NCBI GenBank assembly: GCA_963787185.1
Contig: CAWBCC010000019.1
Coordinates: 54,804-118,803 of the forward strand
DNA length: 64,000 nucleotides
Source of the DNA: JAJXZP01 sp963787185
GTDB lineage: Bacteria; Spirochaetota; Spirochaetia; Treponematales; Rectinemataceae
Direction of reading: 5' to 3'
Below, in pieces: positions 42,722 through 51,513 of the stretch (position 1 is the first letter of the stretch; every line of letters begins with the position of its first letter). Below the pieces are notes generated by a model. The model had not been told where the DNA came from. It saw only the letters and a list, made by a program, of their open reading frames with translations, and made no database searches. Made by a program: the position numbers and the translations under genes.

Positions 42722-44446
42722 CTACTCGAGGAAAGAAGCCTGGGCGCGAAGGAGATCGTGCAGGGTGATGATCCCCGTGACCGCGCCGGTCTTCGGGTCG
42801 GCCAGGACGATCACCCCCGCCGGCGACTCGAGGAACCGATCGCCCACCTCGTGCACGGTCTGGTCGGGAGAGCAGATAGCGACATGCTGCAGCTTCGGCG
42901 CGCGCTTTTCCGCCAGAGCGGCGCGCAGCTCGTCGCGCATCGCGACGCCTTCGATTTTCCCTTCGATGCGCACGGGGAAGCAGTTGAAAGGGTGTTTGTC
43001 CAGAACGGCTCGAATCTGGGTCGCATCGAGACCTGTGAGCATGGCGGGATGGGGATTGGCTATCGCCCCGACTTCCAGGCTCTGCCAGCTCTGCAGATCG
43101 AGCGGAGGGTGAATCCTGTGCAGTTCGTTCCCGTCCTGGATCAGAAGCTCATCGTAGAAATTGAGGGAGCCGGCGAGCCTTGCGACGAGCACACTTATCA
43201 GCATGCCGATGAGGAGCCCCGGCACCATCGAAAATTGGTGGGTCATCTCGAACACGATGAGCAGCGAGGAGAGCGGAGCGCGGACGACGGTGCCGAGGCA
43301 GGCGCTCATGCCCACCGCGGAGAGGACGATCCTATCCGAGGGAGTCAGGGGGAGCCAGAGACCCACGAGGCCTCCGATGAAATAACCCGTGAGGCCGCCT
43401 ATGAAGAGGAGGGGAGAGAAAATGCCGCCGCAGCCGCCGAAGGCGTAGGAGACGATGGTCGCGGCGAGCTTGGCCGCGATCATGATGCCCGCTATCCACC
43501 AGATGAAGTTGTTGTGCAGTAGGCTGGAGAGATCCTGGTAACCGAGACCGAAGATACCGATCTTGCCGGTGCCGAGGAAGATGGTCACGCCGATCACCCA
43601 GGTCGCGAAACCGCCGACCACGGGAAGGATCCAGACGGGGAGCCTGTGTTGCTTCTTGAGCCTGCCCCGTATGTAGATGATCGACCGATGGAACACGAGA
43701 CCGAAAATGGAAGCCGCAAGCGCGACGAAGGGGACGATGAAATAGTGCAGCCAGGACACCTGGTCGATCGCCGGAAGGGAGAAGGCGGGCTGGTGACCCA
43801 CGAGCGCGTAGACCGTGAAGGCGCCCAGGACCGACGAGATGACGACGCGTCCGATATTGCGGCTGCTCATGTCGCCCATGATCTCTTCGAGCACGAAGGT
43901 GATGGACGCCAGGGGCGTGTTGAAGGCCGCGGCGAGGCTGGCCGATGCGCCCACCACCACCGGGCCGCGGCGCTGCCGCTTGGAACTGCCCATGAAGCCG
44001 GACAACCAGGACGAAAGCGCACCCCCGATCTGCACGGTGGGGCCCTCGCGTCCCAGGCTCGTGCCTCCTCCGATGCTCAGAATGCCCGCGACGAATTTGA
44101 CGACGGCGATTCGAATGGGTATATATCCCAGATCCTTCCAATAGGCGGCCTTTACCTGCGGTATGCCCGAGCCCGCCGCCTCGGGGCCGAAGGCGTGGAG
44201 AAGCGCTCCCACCGCGGCCGAGGTCGAAATTATCGTCAAAAAGCTGGCGATGACGAAAAACAGTTTGGAATGCGTCGCGAAAGCGGTGAAGGTCACCTTG
44301 AACAGAAGATTGGTGAGGATGAGAAAGGCCACCGAGGAGAGGGCGGCCGCAAGGCTGGTAACCCCCGTTTGGACGATGGCGGCAGTGTTGTCGGATAGGC
44401 CTCGCCCGAGCGAAGCCAGGGATTGTGCATAGTCTCTCTTGTGCAT
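42722..44446 (-). CDS. ClC-type chloride/proton antiporter with CBS domains
   Basis: 574 residues. ClC selectivity motifs: GSGIP (92-96), GREGP with the gating Glu134, and 'FVLEEIMG' with Glu187-188, the position of the internal proton Glu of ClC-ec1, so exchange rather than a channel is likely. About ten further hydrophobic helices follow. From about residue 435 a pair of CBS motifs ('NPHPAMLTGLDATQIRAVLDKH', 'VHEVGDRFLESPAGVIVLADP') suggests regulation by adenine nucleotides. It sits in the inner membrane. It converges with the ABC exporter (11-bp gap). It lacks the fluoride-type CLC-F motif. Confidence 0.93.
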   Translation of the reverse strand: MHKRDYAQSLASLGRGLSDNTAAIVQTGVTSLAAALSSVAFLILTNLLFKVTFTAFATHSKLFFVIASFLTIISTSAAVGALLHAFGPEAAGSGIPQVKAAYWKDLGYIPIRIAVVKFVAGILSIGGGTSLGREGPTVQIGGALSSWLSGFMGSSKRQRRGPVVVGASASLAAAFNTPLASITFVLEEIMGDMSSRNIGRVVISSVLGAFTVYALVGHQPAFSLPAIDQVSWLHYFIVPFVALAASIFGLVFHRSIIYIRGRLKKQHRLPVWILPVVGGFATWVIGVTIFLGTGKIGIFGLGYQDLSSLLHNNFIWWIAGIMIAAKLAATIVSYAFGGCGGIFSPLLFIGGLTGYFIGGLVGLWLPLTPSDRIVLSAVGMSACLGTVVRAPLSSLLIVFEMTHQFSMVPGLLIGMLISVLVARLAGSLNFYDELLIQDGNELHRIHPPLDLQSWQSLEVGAIANPHPAMLTGLDATQIRAVLDKHPFNCFPVRIEGKIEGVAMRDELRAALAEKRAPKLQHVAICSPDQTVHEVGDRFLESPAGVIVLADPKTGAVTGIITLHDLLRAQASFLE

Positions 44447-44515
44447 GTGTCCTTCTGTGATTCGGGTATAAGGCAGCTCTTTCGGACGAATACTACGTCG
44501 TCTCGAAAGACTTGT

Positions 44516-45271
44516 TCAATATCCACTCCACAGCCAGGCCAGGGCCGCGGCCGCGAAGCCCAGCGGAATCGCGAGATCGAGAAAGCGCAGCGGGCGCCGG
44601 GCGATGCTGCGGCCGGGATTGTAGGACCGGGCCTCCAGAGCCGTCGCGCTGCGCAGGGCCGAACACAGGGCGGCGGCGACGAAGGACTCGAGAACGAAGA
44701 GCGCGGATAGGGTCGATGCCTTCATTCCCCGGTTTCGCCGGGCGCCCAGGGCGCGCGCGAATGCGGCTTCGCGGGAACGTCCGTAGGCGTCGATGCATCG
44801 TGGAATGAAGCCCAGCGTCAGGCTGAGATAGAATCCGGGATCGCGGCCGGAAAGACCCGGCAGCCTGCGCGCACAGCGGGTGATCGCGTCCGCGAGCTCC
44901 ACGATCGAGGTGGAGCGGAAGAAGGTCTCCGCGAAAAGGAAGACGAGCGCCAGCCTCGCCATATAGACGGAGGCCGGGAGAAACTCTCCGAAATGGAACA
45001 GCGTCGGAGAGTCCGGCTGGACGACGCGCATGAAGGCGACGAAGAGATAGAGGGGAAACAGGAAGCGGGCATTGCGCAGGAGCTCGCCCGGCTTGGCGCG
45101 GACAAGCGCGAGAAGGGCCAGGGCGAGGACGAAAAGGATGGACAAAAGCCCCGGCCCCAGGGCCAGCGTCGCCCAGGATACGATGAGGAGCACGACGAGC
45201 TTGGAGAGCGGATGCAGACGGTGGAGAAAGCCGTCGCCCCATTCGAAACGGAAAACCTCTAACCCAGCCAC
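44516..45271 (-). CDS. bioN: ECF transporter T component, biotin module (BioN)
   Basis: 251 residues from GTG 45271, preceded by GAGGA and lying inside the 3' end of bioM (13-bp overlap). Hydrophobic helices after 'FRFEWGDGFLHRLHPLSKLVVLL', the family N-terminal signature. The two ATPase-coupling motifs (usually A-R-G) are seen as 'FARALGARRNRG' and nearby 'EARSYNPG'-type Arg-Gly segments. It couples BioM ATP hydrolysis to the substrate subunit BioY in the inner membrane. It is the last gene of bioYMN. Confidence 0.85.
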   Translation of the reverse strand: MAGLEVFRFEWGDGFLHRLHPLSKLVVLLIVSWATLALGPGLLSILFVLALALLALVRAKPGELLRNARFLFPLYLFVAFMRVVQPDSPTLFHFGEFLPASVYMARLALVFLFAETFFRSTSIVELADAITRCARRLPGLSGRDPGFYLSLTLGFIPRCIDAYGRSREAAFARALGARRNRGMKASTLSALFVLESFVAAALCSALRSATALEARSYNPGRSIARRPLRFLDLAIPLGFAAAALAWLWSGY

Positions 45272-46017
45272 GTCAATTCCTCGAGCCGTTCTCCGTGACG
45301 ATAGGGGTTCATGAGCCCCAGGCCTTCGAAGCGGGAAGGCTCGAGGCCCGAGGGCGCGCCGTCGTACACGACGCGCCCGCCGTCCATGACCGCGAGCCGC
45401 GTCGCGTGCGCCATGCACTTTTCCAGCTCGTGGGTCAGCACGAGGAGGCTGTGCCCCGCTGAGACGAGCCGAAGCATGACGGAGAGGACCTGACGAACGG
45501 CATCGAAGTCGAGATTCGCGAAGGGCTCGTCGAGGACTATGCACTCGGGTCGCATCGCGACGATGCCCGCTATCGCCAGACGGCGCCGCTCCCCTCCCGA
45601 GAGCGAGTCGGGTCTGCGGCCTTCCATTCCCCCGAGACCCACGAAGTCGAGGGCCTCGCGGGCGAGACCGGAGACCCGATCCATGTCGAGGCCGAGATTG
45701 GCGGGCCCGAAGCTCGCGTCCTCGAGAAGAGTCTGGCCGACGATCTGAGCCTCGGAATCCTGAAACACCAGGCCGATCCCCCGGCGGGCCGCCGCGAGGT
45801 CGGCCGCGACGGGCGTGCCGCGATAGAGCACGCGGCCCCGGCTGGGCCGCGCGAGACCTATGAAATGCCGCACCAGCAGAGACTTGCCCGAGCCGTTGCG
45901 CCCCGCGAGGAGGAGAACCTCGCCCTCGCCGACCGCGAGGTTCACATCCTGGAGCCCCCAGCTCCCGTCGCGGAAACGATGACCGAGCGCTTCGACCTCG
46001 ATGAGCTCAGCCATCAT
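45259..46017 (-). CDS. bioM: ECF transporter ATPase, biotin module (BioM)
   Basis: 252 residues (ATG 46017, or ATG 46014 directly after). Walker A 'LLAGRNGSGKSLLVRHF', Q-loop 'GLVFQDSEAQIVGQTLLEDASFG' with the ECF Gln-rich segment, signature 'DSLSGGERRRLAIAGIVAM', Walker B 'CIVLDEPFANLD' with catalytic Glu, and 'LLVLTHELE' with the H-loop His. A single ATPase serves as homodimer in BioMNY systems. It overlaps bioY upstream (11 bp) and bioN downstream. Confidence 0.93.
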   Translation of the reverse strand: MMAELIEVEALGHRFRDGSWGLQDVNLAVGEGEVLLLAGRNGSGKSLLVRHFIGLARPSRGRVLYRGTPVAADLAAARRGIGLVFQDSEAQIVGQTLLEDASFGPANLGLDMDRVSGLAREALDFVGLGGMEGRRPDSLSGGERRRLAIAGIVAMRPECIVLDEPFANLDFDAVRQVLSVMLRLVSAGHSLLVLTHELEKCMAHATRLAVMDGGRVVYDGAPSGLEPSRFEGLGLMNPYRHGERLEELTWLG

Positions 46018-46600
46018 CCTCGCCCGAGAGGTCCGTCACGAGATCGGAGAGACGCCGGCCGATGAGGGCCGCCGCCGCTATCTTGATCGCGTCTCCGGGA
46101 AGGAAGGGCAGGAGCCCGAGCAGCGCAGCCCTGCCCCAGCTCGCGTGGAGAACGTGTCTGAGCCAGGCCATGCCGCAGGCGTAGACGACGAGAGCGGCGA
46201 GGCACAGGGCGAGCACGTCCTTCCATCGACGGCGGCGGCCCCACCGCGCGATCAGGGCGGCGATCAAAGCGGCGAAGGGGTAGGCGACGAGGTAGCCTCC
46301 GGTAGGACCGACCAGGCGGCTCAAGCCGCCGGAACCTCCGGAAAAAACCGGAAGGCCGATCGCTCCGAGGGCGAGATAGACGAGCGCGGCCGTGAAAGCC
46401 CAGGTCGGTTCGAGCACCAAGGCCGCCAGGAAAACGAAGAAGTTCTGAAGGACGATGGGCACGGGCGAAAACGGCAGCGGAACGGCTATGTAGGCTCCGG
46501 CCGACATGAGAGCGGCGAATAGACAGGCCAGAACGGGCTCGGCGATGCGTCGGGATGTCTGCACGCGCCGGATGGTAGCGGATGAGAGGGAGAGGGTCAA
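46007..46600 (-). CDS. bioY: Biotin ECF transporter S component (BioY)
   Basis: 197 residues, six hydrophobic helices. 'SAGAYIAVPLPFSPVPIVLQNFFVFLAAL' and 'GAIGLPVFSGGSGGLSRLVGPTGGYLVAYPFAALI' (spaced) are the BioY hallmark. It binds biotin with high affinity in the inner membrane and is energised by BioM and BioN encoded next in overlapping frames. No biotin synthesis genes are in the window, so salvage is implied. It lies 48 bp after a small secreted-protein gene on the same strand. Confidence 0.95.
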   Translation of the reverse strand: MTLSLSSATIRRVQTSRRIAEPVLACLFAALMSAGAYIAVPLPFSPVPIVLQNFFVFLAALVLEPTWAFTAALVYLALGAIGLPVFSGGSGGLSRLVGPTGGYLVAYPFAALIAALIARWGRRRRWKDVLALCLAALVVYACGMAWLRHVLHASWGRAALLGLLPFLPGDAIKIAAAALIGRRLSDLVTDLSGEDDG

Positions 46601-46648
46601 CCGCCGCGTCGGCCCTGCGACCCGAGCGCTGCCGAAGGCGAATCGAGT

Positions 46649-47032
46649 TCAGCTCCTCGTGAAGACGAAGGTCTTGGGCGGAAATCCGCCCGAGCCGGTA
46701 AGCGTGTTGCCGTCCGATGAGAGCGACATGGGCATGGGAAGCCCTTCGCCTCCCCGAACTATCGTCGTAAACACATAGTCCGGACCGCCGGTGCTCGTGA
46801 TGCTTCCGGCGCCGGCGAGCGTCGTCGGCGCGTCCCCGACGACTACCGACATCGTGTAGGTGAAGGCTGTACCGCTGGTCACGACGATGGTTTCGCTGAT
46901 TCCGCTCGGAGGCGCATTGTCTACGGCGGAGAGCACCCATGTGCCGATGATCGGAGCCGCCGCGGCGTTTTGGGCGACCGTCGGGGGGATGAAGAGAAGC
47001 GCGACGGCGAAAATAAGGGCCGAATATTTCAT
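46649..47032 (-). CDS. Small secreted protein of unknown function
   Basis: 127 residues with a signal peptide (MKYSALIFAVALLFIPPTVAQ). The mature part is beta-rich: 'PIIGTWVLSAVDNAPPSG' then 'SLSSDGNTLTGSGGFPPKTFVFTRS', the G-T-W start and D-G-N-x-L-T end being like lipocalin-type small barrels that report on 'tests of wild growth' (e.g. METE/META or lipocalin_4-type families). No catalytic residues are visible. It is upstream of bioYMN on the same strand; whether it is co-transcribed is unknown. Confidence 0.65.
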   Translation of the reverse strand: MKYSALIFAVALLFIPPTVAQNAAAAPIIGTWVLSAVDNAPPSGISETIVVTSGTAFTYTMSVVVGDAPTTLAGAGSITSTGGPDYVFTTIVRGGEGLPMPMSLSSDGNTLTGSGGFPPKTFVFTRS

Positions 47033-47254
47033 CGTATCTTCTTGGCGGCGGAGCGGGACTTCAACGCCGGGTCTCCGCCGGCTCCTACATTTTCGATTGT
47101 ATCGGCATGGGGAAAACAGTCAAGAGGAGGTCGCGCATAGCCGCGAATCGCCTCCGCCGACTCGGCGAATGCCTCCGCGGCAGCTTGCCACGATCGCGAA
47201 TAGGATCGATAATTGTCCGGGAAAGCCATGTGCCGCATTCGATCGGAGGGCTTC

Positions 47255-48868
47255 GTGAAGTTTTTTCGAAATTCCATATGCGTTCTCGGCCTGCTGCTGG
47301 GAATGACTGTTTTCTGTTCGCCCCTGCTGGCCGATCCTCCTTCCCGGGTCGGCAGATTGAACTTCATGGACGGCTCGGTATCGTTCAGGTCCGGAAGCCT
47401 CGACGAATGGTCGGCCGCCGCGCTCAATTACCCCATGACCACGGGCGACGGACTCTGGACGAGCCAGAACTCCAGGGCCGAGGTCCATATCGGCTCTTCG
47501 GCGATCCGTCTCGCCGCCGGCACCGACATCTCCTTTCTCAATCTCGACGATCAGACCGTGCAGATTCAGCTGCCCGGCGGGTCCCTGGATGTCCGCCTCC
47601 GCCATCTGACGCAGGGCAATGTCTTCGAGATCGATACGCCTAACGCCAGCGTTTCTCTGGTCGTCCCGGGCACGTACCGCGTCGATGTAGAGGACAACGG
47701 GGACGCCCGCGCCACCGTGCGCGTGGGCCAGGCCGAAGTGACCGTCGGCAACCAGGCCTTCGCCGTGGCTACGGGGCAATCCGCCACCGTGCCCCAAGCC
47801 AACCCTGCCGGCTACTGGATCCAGGCTGCGGGACCCTTGGACGATTGGGACGCATGGTGCGGCGCCCGCGACCAAATCGAGGACACGATCGCTTCGACGA
47901 AGTATGTCCCCGCCGATGTCGTCGGCGTCGAAGACCTGGACCGCTACGGAACCTGGACGACGACCGCCGACTACGGGCCGATGTGGCAGCCGAACGACGT
48001 GGCCTCGGACTGGGCTCCGTACAGCAACGGGTACTGGGCATGGGTGGAGCCCTGGGGCTGGACCTGGATCGACTATTCCCCCTGGGGCTTCGCTCCGTTC
48101 CACTACGGCCGATGGGTTCACGCCGGCGACCACTGGGGCTGGATTCCGGGAAAGGCCGTACCGAAGATGCGTCCCGTATACGCTCCCGCCCTGGTCATCT
48201 TCATGGGCGGGGACAGGTGGAAGCCCACCCCGGGCGCCGGCGGGGGAGTGGGCTGGTTCCCCCTGGGTCCCCGCGAGGCCTATGTTCCGCCCTATCAAGT
48301 CAGCAAGACATATCTCCACGACCTCAATATAGCCGCCGTGCCGAATTACGACGACAGCGTCGCCAATCGCCCCCGACACACCTATCTCAACAGGAATGTT
48401 CCGGGAGCCGTGAGGGAGATTCCAAGCCAATCCTTCGGGAAAGCTCAATCCGGGCCGATCAAAACATTCTCGCCGCCGGCGCGCGACATCGCCCGAGCCC
48501 CGATCATGGGCACGACGGCCGAGATCGTGCCGCAGCGGGAGAGCATCACGGCCCGTCCGATGCCGCCCCAGGGCTCGGTATCCCGCCCCCCCGACCGAAT
48601 GACGTCCAGATCGGTCGTCGCCCGAACGGCGCCCCCCCCCGCGCCGCTGCCCTTCGATGCTCGCCAGAAGGCTCTCGCCGCGAACAAGGGCAGGCCGCTC
48701 GATCAGTCGACCCTGAGGACCATCTCCAAGGCCGCCCCGACCCAACGGACCTTTACGGTGCGGGTCGCGAACGCGAAGAACATCAAGCAAGTCAAGCCGC
48801 CCGTCGCGAATCCGAAGGACGTCAAGACGGATAAACCGCCCCTGCTCCAGCAGCAGCCATCGCATTGA
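47255..48868 (+). CDS. FecR-domain protein with Trp-rich DUF6600-like region
   Basis: 537 residues from GTG 47255, behind GGAGGG. Signal peptide ending near 'SPLLADP'. Residues 25-170 form a FecR-like beta domain ('GRLNFMDGSVSFRSGSLDEWSAA', 'SRAEVHIGSSAIRLAAGTDISFLNL', 'QLPGGSLDVRLRHL'). Residues 210-330 are very Trp/Tyr-rich ('YSNGYWAWVEPWGWTWIDY', 'APFHYGRWVHAGDHWGWIPG'), as in DUF6600 proteins. The last 150 residues are Pro/Arg-rich and disordered. The protein is exported; no anti-sigma partner is adjacent, so a classical FecR role is unlikely. Convergent with nadB. Confidence 0.75.
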   Translation: MKFFRNSICVLGLLLGMTVFCSPLLADPPSRVGRLNFMDGSVSFRSGSLDEWSAAALNYPMTTGDGLWTSQNSRAEVHIGSSAIRLAAGTDISFLNLDDQTVQIQLPGGSLDVRLRHLTQGNVFEIDTPNASVSLVVPGTYRVDVEDNGDARATVRVGQAEVTVGNQAFAVATGQSATVPQANPAGYWIQAAGPLDDWDAWCGARDQIEDTIASTKYVPADVVGVEDLDRYGTWTTTADYGPMWQPNDVASDWAPYSNGYWAWVEPWGWTWIDYSPWGFAPFHYGRWVHAGDHWGWIPGKAVPKMRPVYAPALVIFMGGDRWKPTPGAGGGVGWFPLGPREAYVPPYQVSKTYLHDLNIAAVPNYDDSVANRPRHTYLNRNVPGAVREIPSQSFGKAQSGPIKTFSPPARDIARAPIMGTTAEIVPQRESITARPMPPQGSVSRPPDRMTSRSVVARTAPPPAPLPFDARQKALAANKGRPLDQSTLRTISKAAPTQRTFTVRVANAKNIKQVKPPVANPKDVKTDKPPLLQQQPSH

Positions 48869-48877
48869 GGTGGATCG

Positions 48878-50443
48878 TCAGTCCTTCCGGAAGTGGCAGC
48901 CGAGCGAGCGCTCGTCGTGCATCGCGGCGGCCACCACTATCTGGGCGGTGACGACCCCGTTGCGCAGCTCGATGATGTCGCGATCGAGGGCCGCCTCCCT
49001 GTAGAACTGCGTGATCCGGTGCGCGTGATAGTTGAGGTCGGCATTCGCCCTCTCCAGCCCCTTGCGCGTGCGGATTATGCCTGCGTGATTCCACATAGTC
49101 ATCTTGATCGTGTTCCAGTCCTGATAGATGAGCGTGGGCTCGAAGCGTTCGGCCGCGGCGGGGCTCTTCCAGTCGGGGATGTCCCCGAAGCGCGAGCGCT
49201 CGATGGGCGATCTCCCTCCGGCGATACGGAGGGCGGCGCGCCTGCCCCAGAGCAGCCCCTCGAGCAGGGAGGTCGAGGCGAGGCGGTTGGCGCCGTGCAG
49301 TCCGGTGCAGGAGACCTCGCCGACGGCGTAGAGGCGCTCGATCGAGCTCCGGCCGTTTTCGTCGACCTTGATCCCTCCGCAGAAGTAGTGGGCCGCGGGC
49401 ACGACGGGTATGGGCTCGCGCGTTATGTCGATGCCGCCGGAGAGACAGATTTCGTAGATCCGCGGAAAGCGCTCGCGGATGGGTATGCGCCCGGTATAAT
49501 ACCCCGCCAGGTCCAGGAGCATGTATTCCGAGCCCTGCTCGGCCATCTCCTCGTAGATTGCGCGGGTGACCACGTCGCGCGGCGCGAGCTCCTCCTGTTC
49601 CGAGTAGCGCCGCATGAATCGCCGGCCCTTCTTGTCGACCAGTTTGGCGCCCTCGCCGCGCAGCGACTCCGAAATCAGAAAGCGCCTGATGTCCTTGTGA
49701 TAGAGGGCGGTGGGATGGAACTGCACGAATTCCGCGTTGATGATGTCGGCTCCCGCCCTGAAGGCCATCGAGACGCCGTCGCCGGTGGCGCAGGCGGGAT
49801 TGGTCGTGAATTGATAGATGTTCCCGATCCCGCCCGTGGCCAGGATCACCGCATCGGCGAAGAAGGCTTCCACTTCGCCCTTCCGGTTGTCCAGGACATA
49901 GACACCCATCACCTCCCGCTTTTCATACAGATCCTGAGGATTCGTGGAGTGGTGGTTGTTGGTGATGAGGTCGACGGCCGTATGGGCGGTGAAGACGGGA
50001 AGGTCGATGCTACGGCAGTAGGCTATGAGCGCCTCGGCGATCGCCTCGCCGGTATGGTCCTCGTAATGGAGTATCCTGCGGGCCGAGTGCGCGGCCTCCT
50101 CGGTGTAATCGAGCCTGCCCGACTCGTCGCGGCTGAACTGCACGCCGATCTTGTCGATCAGGAAATCGAACACGAGTCCGGGACCTTCCTCCGCGAGGAG
50201 CCTGGAGGCGCGCCGGTTGTTGAGTCGGCAGCCGGCCGCCAGCACGTCCTCCTCCAGCTTGTCCGCGGAGTCGCCCTCCCGCCGGGCGATGATGCCGCCC
50301 TGGGCGTAGTTCGTGTTGGACTCGTCCATCCTCTCCGACTTGCCGAGCACGGCCACATCCAGGCCCGCCTCCCGGCAATGTATCGCCGCCGAGAGACCGG
50401 CGATGCCCGTCCCGACGACGATGACGTCGAAGGTCCTCCTCAT
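48878..50443 (-). CDS. nadB: L-aspartate oxidase
   Basis: 521 residues from ATG 50443, which overlaps the nadA stop (ATGA). FAD-binding 'DVIVVGTGIAGLSAAIHCREAG' at the N-terminus, 'ESNTNYAQGGIIA' (typical NadB), 'ILATGGIGNIYQFTTNPACATGDG', catalytic region 'EFVQFHPTALY' and 'ESLRGEGAKLVD' with active-site Arg/Glu, and 'LYAVGEVSCTGLHGANRLASTSLLEGL' (spaced). It oxidises L-aspartate to iminoaspartate for quinolinate synthesis; a fumarate reductase flavoprotein is excluded by the NYAQGG motif and context. Last gene of nadCAB. Confidence 0.96.
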   Translation of the reverse strand: MRRTFDVIVVGTGIAGLSAAIHCREAGLDVAVLGKSERMDESNTNYAQGGIIARREGDSADKLEEDVLAAGCRLNNRRASRLLAEEGPGLVFDFLIDKIGVQFSRDESGRLDYTEEAAHSARRILHYEDHTGEAIAEALIAYCRSIDLPVFTAHTAVDLITNNHHSTNPQDLYEKREVMGVYVLDNRKGEVEAFFADAVILATGGIGNIYQFTTNPACATGDGVSMAFRAGADIINAEFVQFHPTALYHKDIRRFLISESLRGEGAKLVDKKGRRFMRRYSEQEELAPRDVVTRAIYEEMAEQGSEYMLLDLAGYYTGRIPIRERFPRIYEICLSGGIDITREPIPVVPAAHYFCGGIKVDENGRSSIERLYAVGEVSCTGLHGANRLASTSLLEGLLWGRRAALRIAGGRSPIERSRFGDIPDWKSPAAAERFEPTLIYQDWNTIKMTMWNHAGIIRTRKGLERANADLNYHAHRITQFYREAALDRDIIELRNGVVTAQIVVAAAMHDERSLGCHFRKD

Positions 50444-51513
50444 GTTCCCGCCTCGACTATGTCCAGCATGGCGCGCAGGGCGGCCGAGGCCCGGCTCCGA
50501 TGCCGCTCGGCCACCTCCACCCGGAAGAGAAGGGGCGAGCCCCGCTCCCGGAACGCCTTTATGGAAGCGAGGGAGGAGTGCAGGTTTTCCAGCCGTATTC
50601 GGCTCATGTTGAAGCAGGTGGAGACGCGGAGGTGCATCACCTCCCGGTCCGGAAATTCGGCGGCCATGCGGCTCACGAAACTGGCCTCCGTGCCTACGGC
50701 CCATCGCATCCCTTCGGGAGATTCTTTTATAGCCTTATAGATCGCCTCGGTCGAGCCGGAGGCGTCGGCCGCGGCGACGACGGCCCTGTCGCATTCGGGA
50801 TGGACGATGACGCGCACGCCCGGATGGCGCGACCTCGCGGCGAGGACGTCGCCCGGGGTGAAGCTCTTGTGGACGTGGCACCATCCGTCCCAGAGGAACA
50901 GCCGCCCCAGGGCCGGGTCGCCGTCCCCCTCCGGCCTGCCTCCCTTTCTCACCGTGAAGACTTGGTCGTCGGGAATGCCCATCGCGGCCGCGGTATTCCT
51001 GCCGAGATTGTAATCGGGGAGGAAGAATACCGCATTCCCGCGGGAAAGGTAGTGGGCGACGATCTTCCCAGCGTTGCTCGAGGTGCAGACCGAACCGCCG
51101 CAGGCTCCGGTGAAGCTCTTCACGTCCGCGTAGGAGTTCATGTAGCTCACGGGCAGGACGCTCAGGCGGCAGGCCGCCGCGACTCTGCCGAGGGCCGCCT
51201 CGGCCTCGCGGGCGTCGATCATATCCGCCATCGGGCAGGCCGCGGCCGCGTCGGGGATGAGCACCTTCTGTCCCTCGCGCGAGAGGATCGCGGCGCTCTC
51301 CGCCATGAAGCGCACGCCGGAGAGGACGATGAACTCCGCCTGCGTGCGGCCGGCTTCCCGGGCGAGCATGAACGAATCGCCCACGAAATCGGCCAGGGCC
51401 GTTATCTCGGGCCTTTGGTAATGGTGCGCGGCGATCACGACCGAAGGGCCGAGCTCCTCGCGCAGCATCCTGGTTTCGTCGGCGAGCCGCGCCGCATCTG
51501 ACGTTTCGCTCAT
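50440..51513 (-). CDS. nadA: Quinolinate synthase
   Basis: 357 residues. Three expected [4Fe-4S] ligands are present: Cys93 ('PDAAAACPMADM'), Cys241 ('VIVHPECDRAVV') and Cys300 ('RVSTCFNMSRI'). Substrate-site features 'IAAHHYQRPEI', 'YMNSYADVKSF', 'CTSSNAGKIV' and 'PDYNLGRNTA' agree. It condenses iminoaspartate from NadB with dihydroxyacetone phosphate to quinolinate. It overlaps nadC upstream and nadB downstream by ATGA, indicating coupled translation of the pathway. Confidence 0.96.
   Translation of the reverse strand: MSETSDAARLADETRMLREELGPSVVIAAHHYQRPEITALADFVGDSFMLAREAGRTQAEFIVLSGVRFMAESAAILSREGQKVLIPDAAAACPMADMIDAREAEAALGRVAAACRLSVLPVSYMNSYADVKSFTGACGGSVCTSSNAGKIVAHYLSRGNAVFFLPDYNLGRNTAAAMGIPDDQVFTVRKGGRPEGDGDPALGRLFLWDGWCHVHKSFTPGDVLAARSRHPGVRVIVHPECDRAVVAAADASGSTEAIYKAIKESPEGMRWAVGTEASFVSRMAAEFPDREVMHLRVSTCFNMSRIRLENLHSSLASIKAFRERGSPLLFRVEVAERHRSRASAALRAMLDIVEAGT

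Noticed and set aside
44447..44515. Fluoride (crcB) riboswitch before the ClC gene
   Set aside because: The gap is only 70 bp without the GGCGATGG-type core, and the ClC motifs are of the chloride type.
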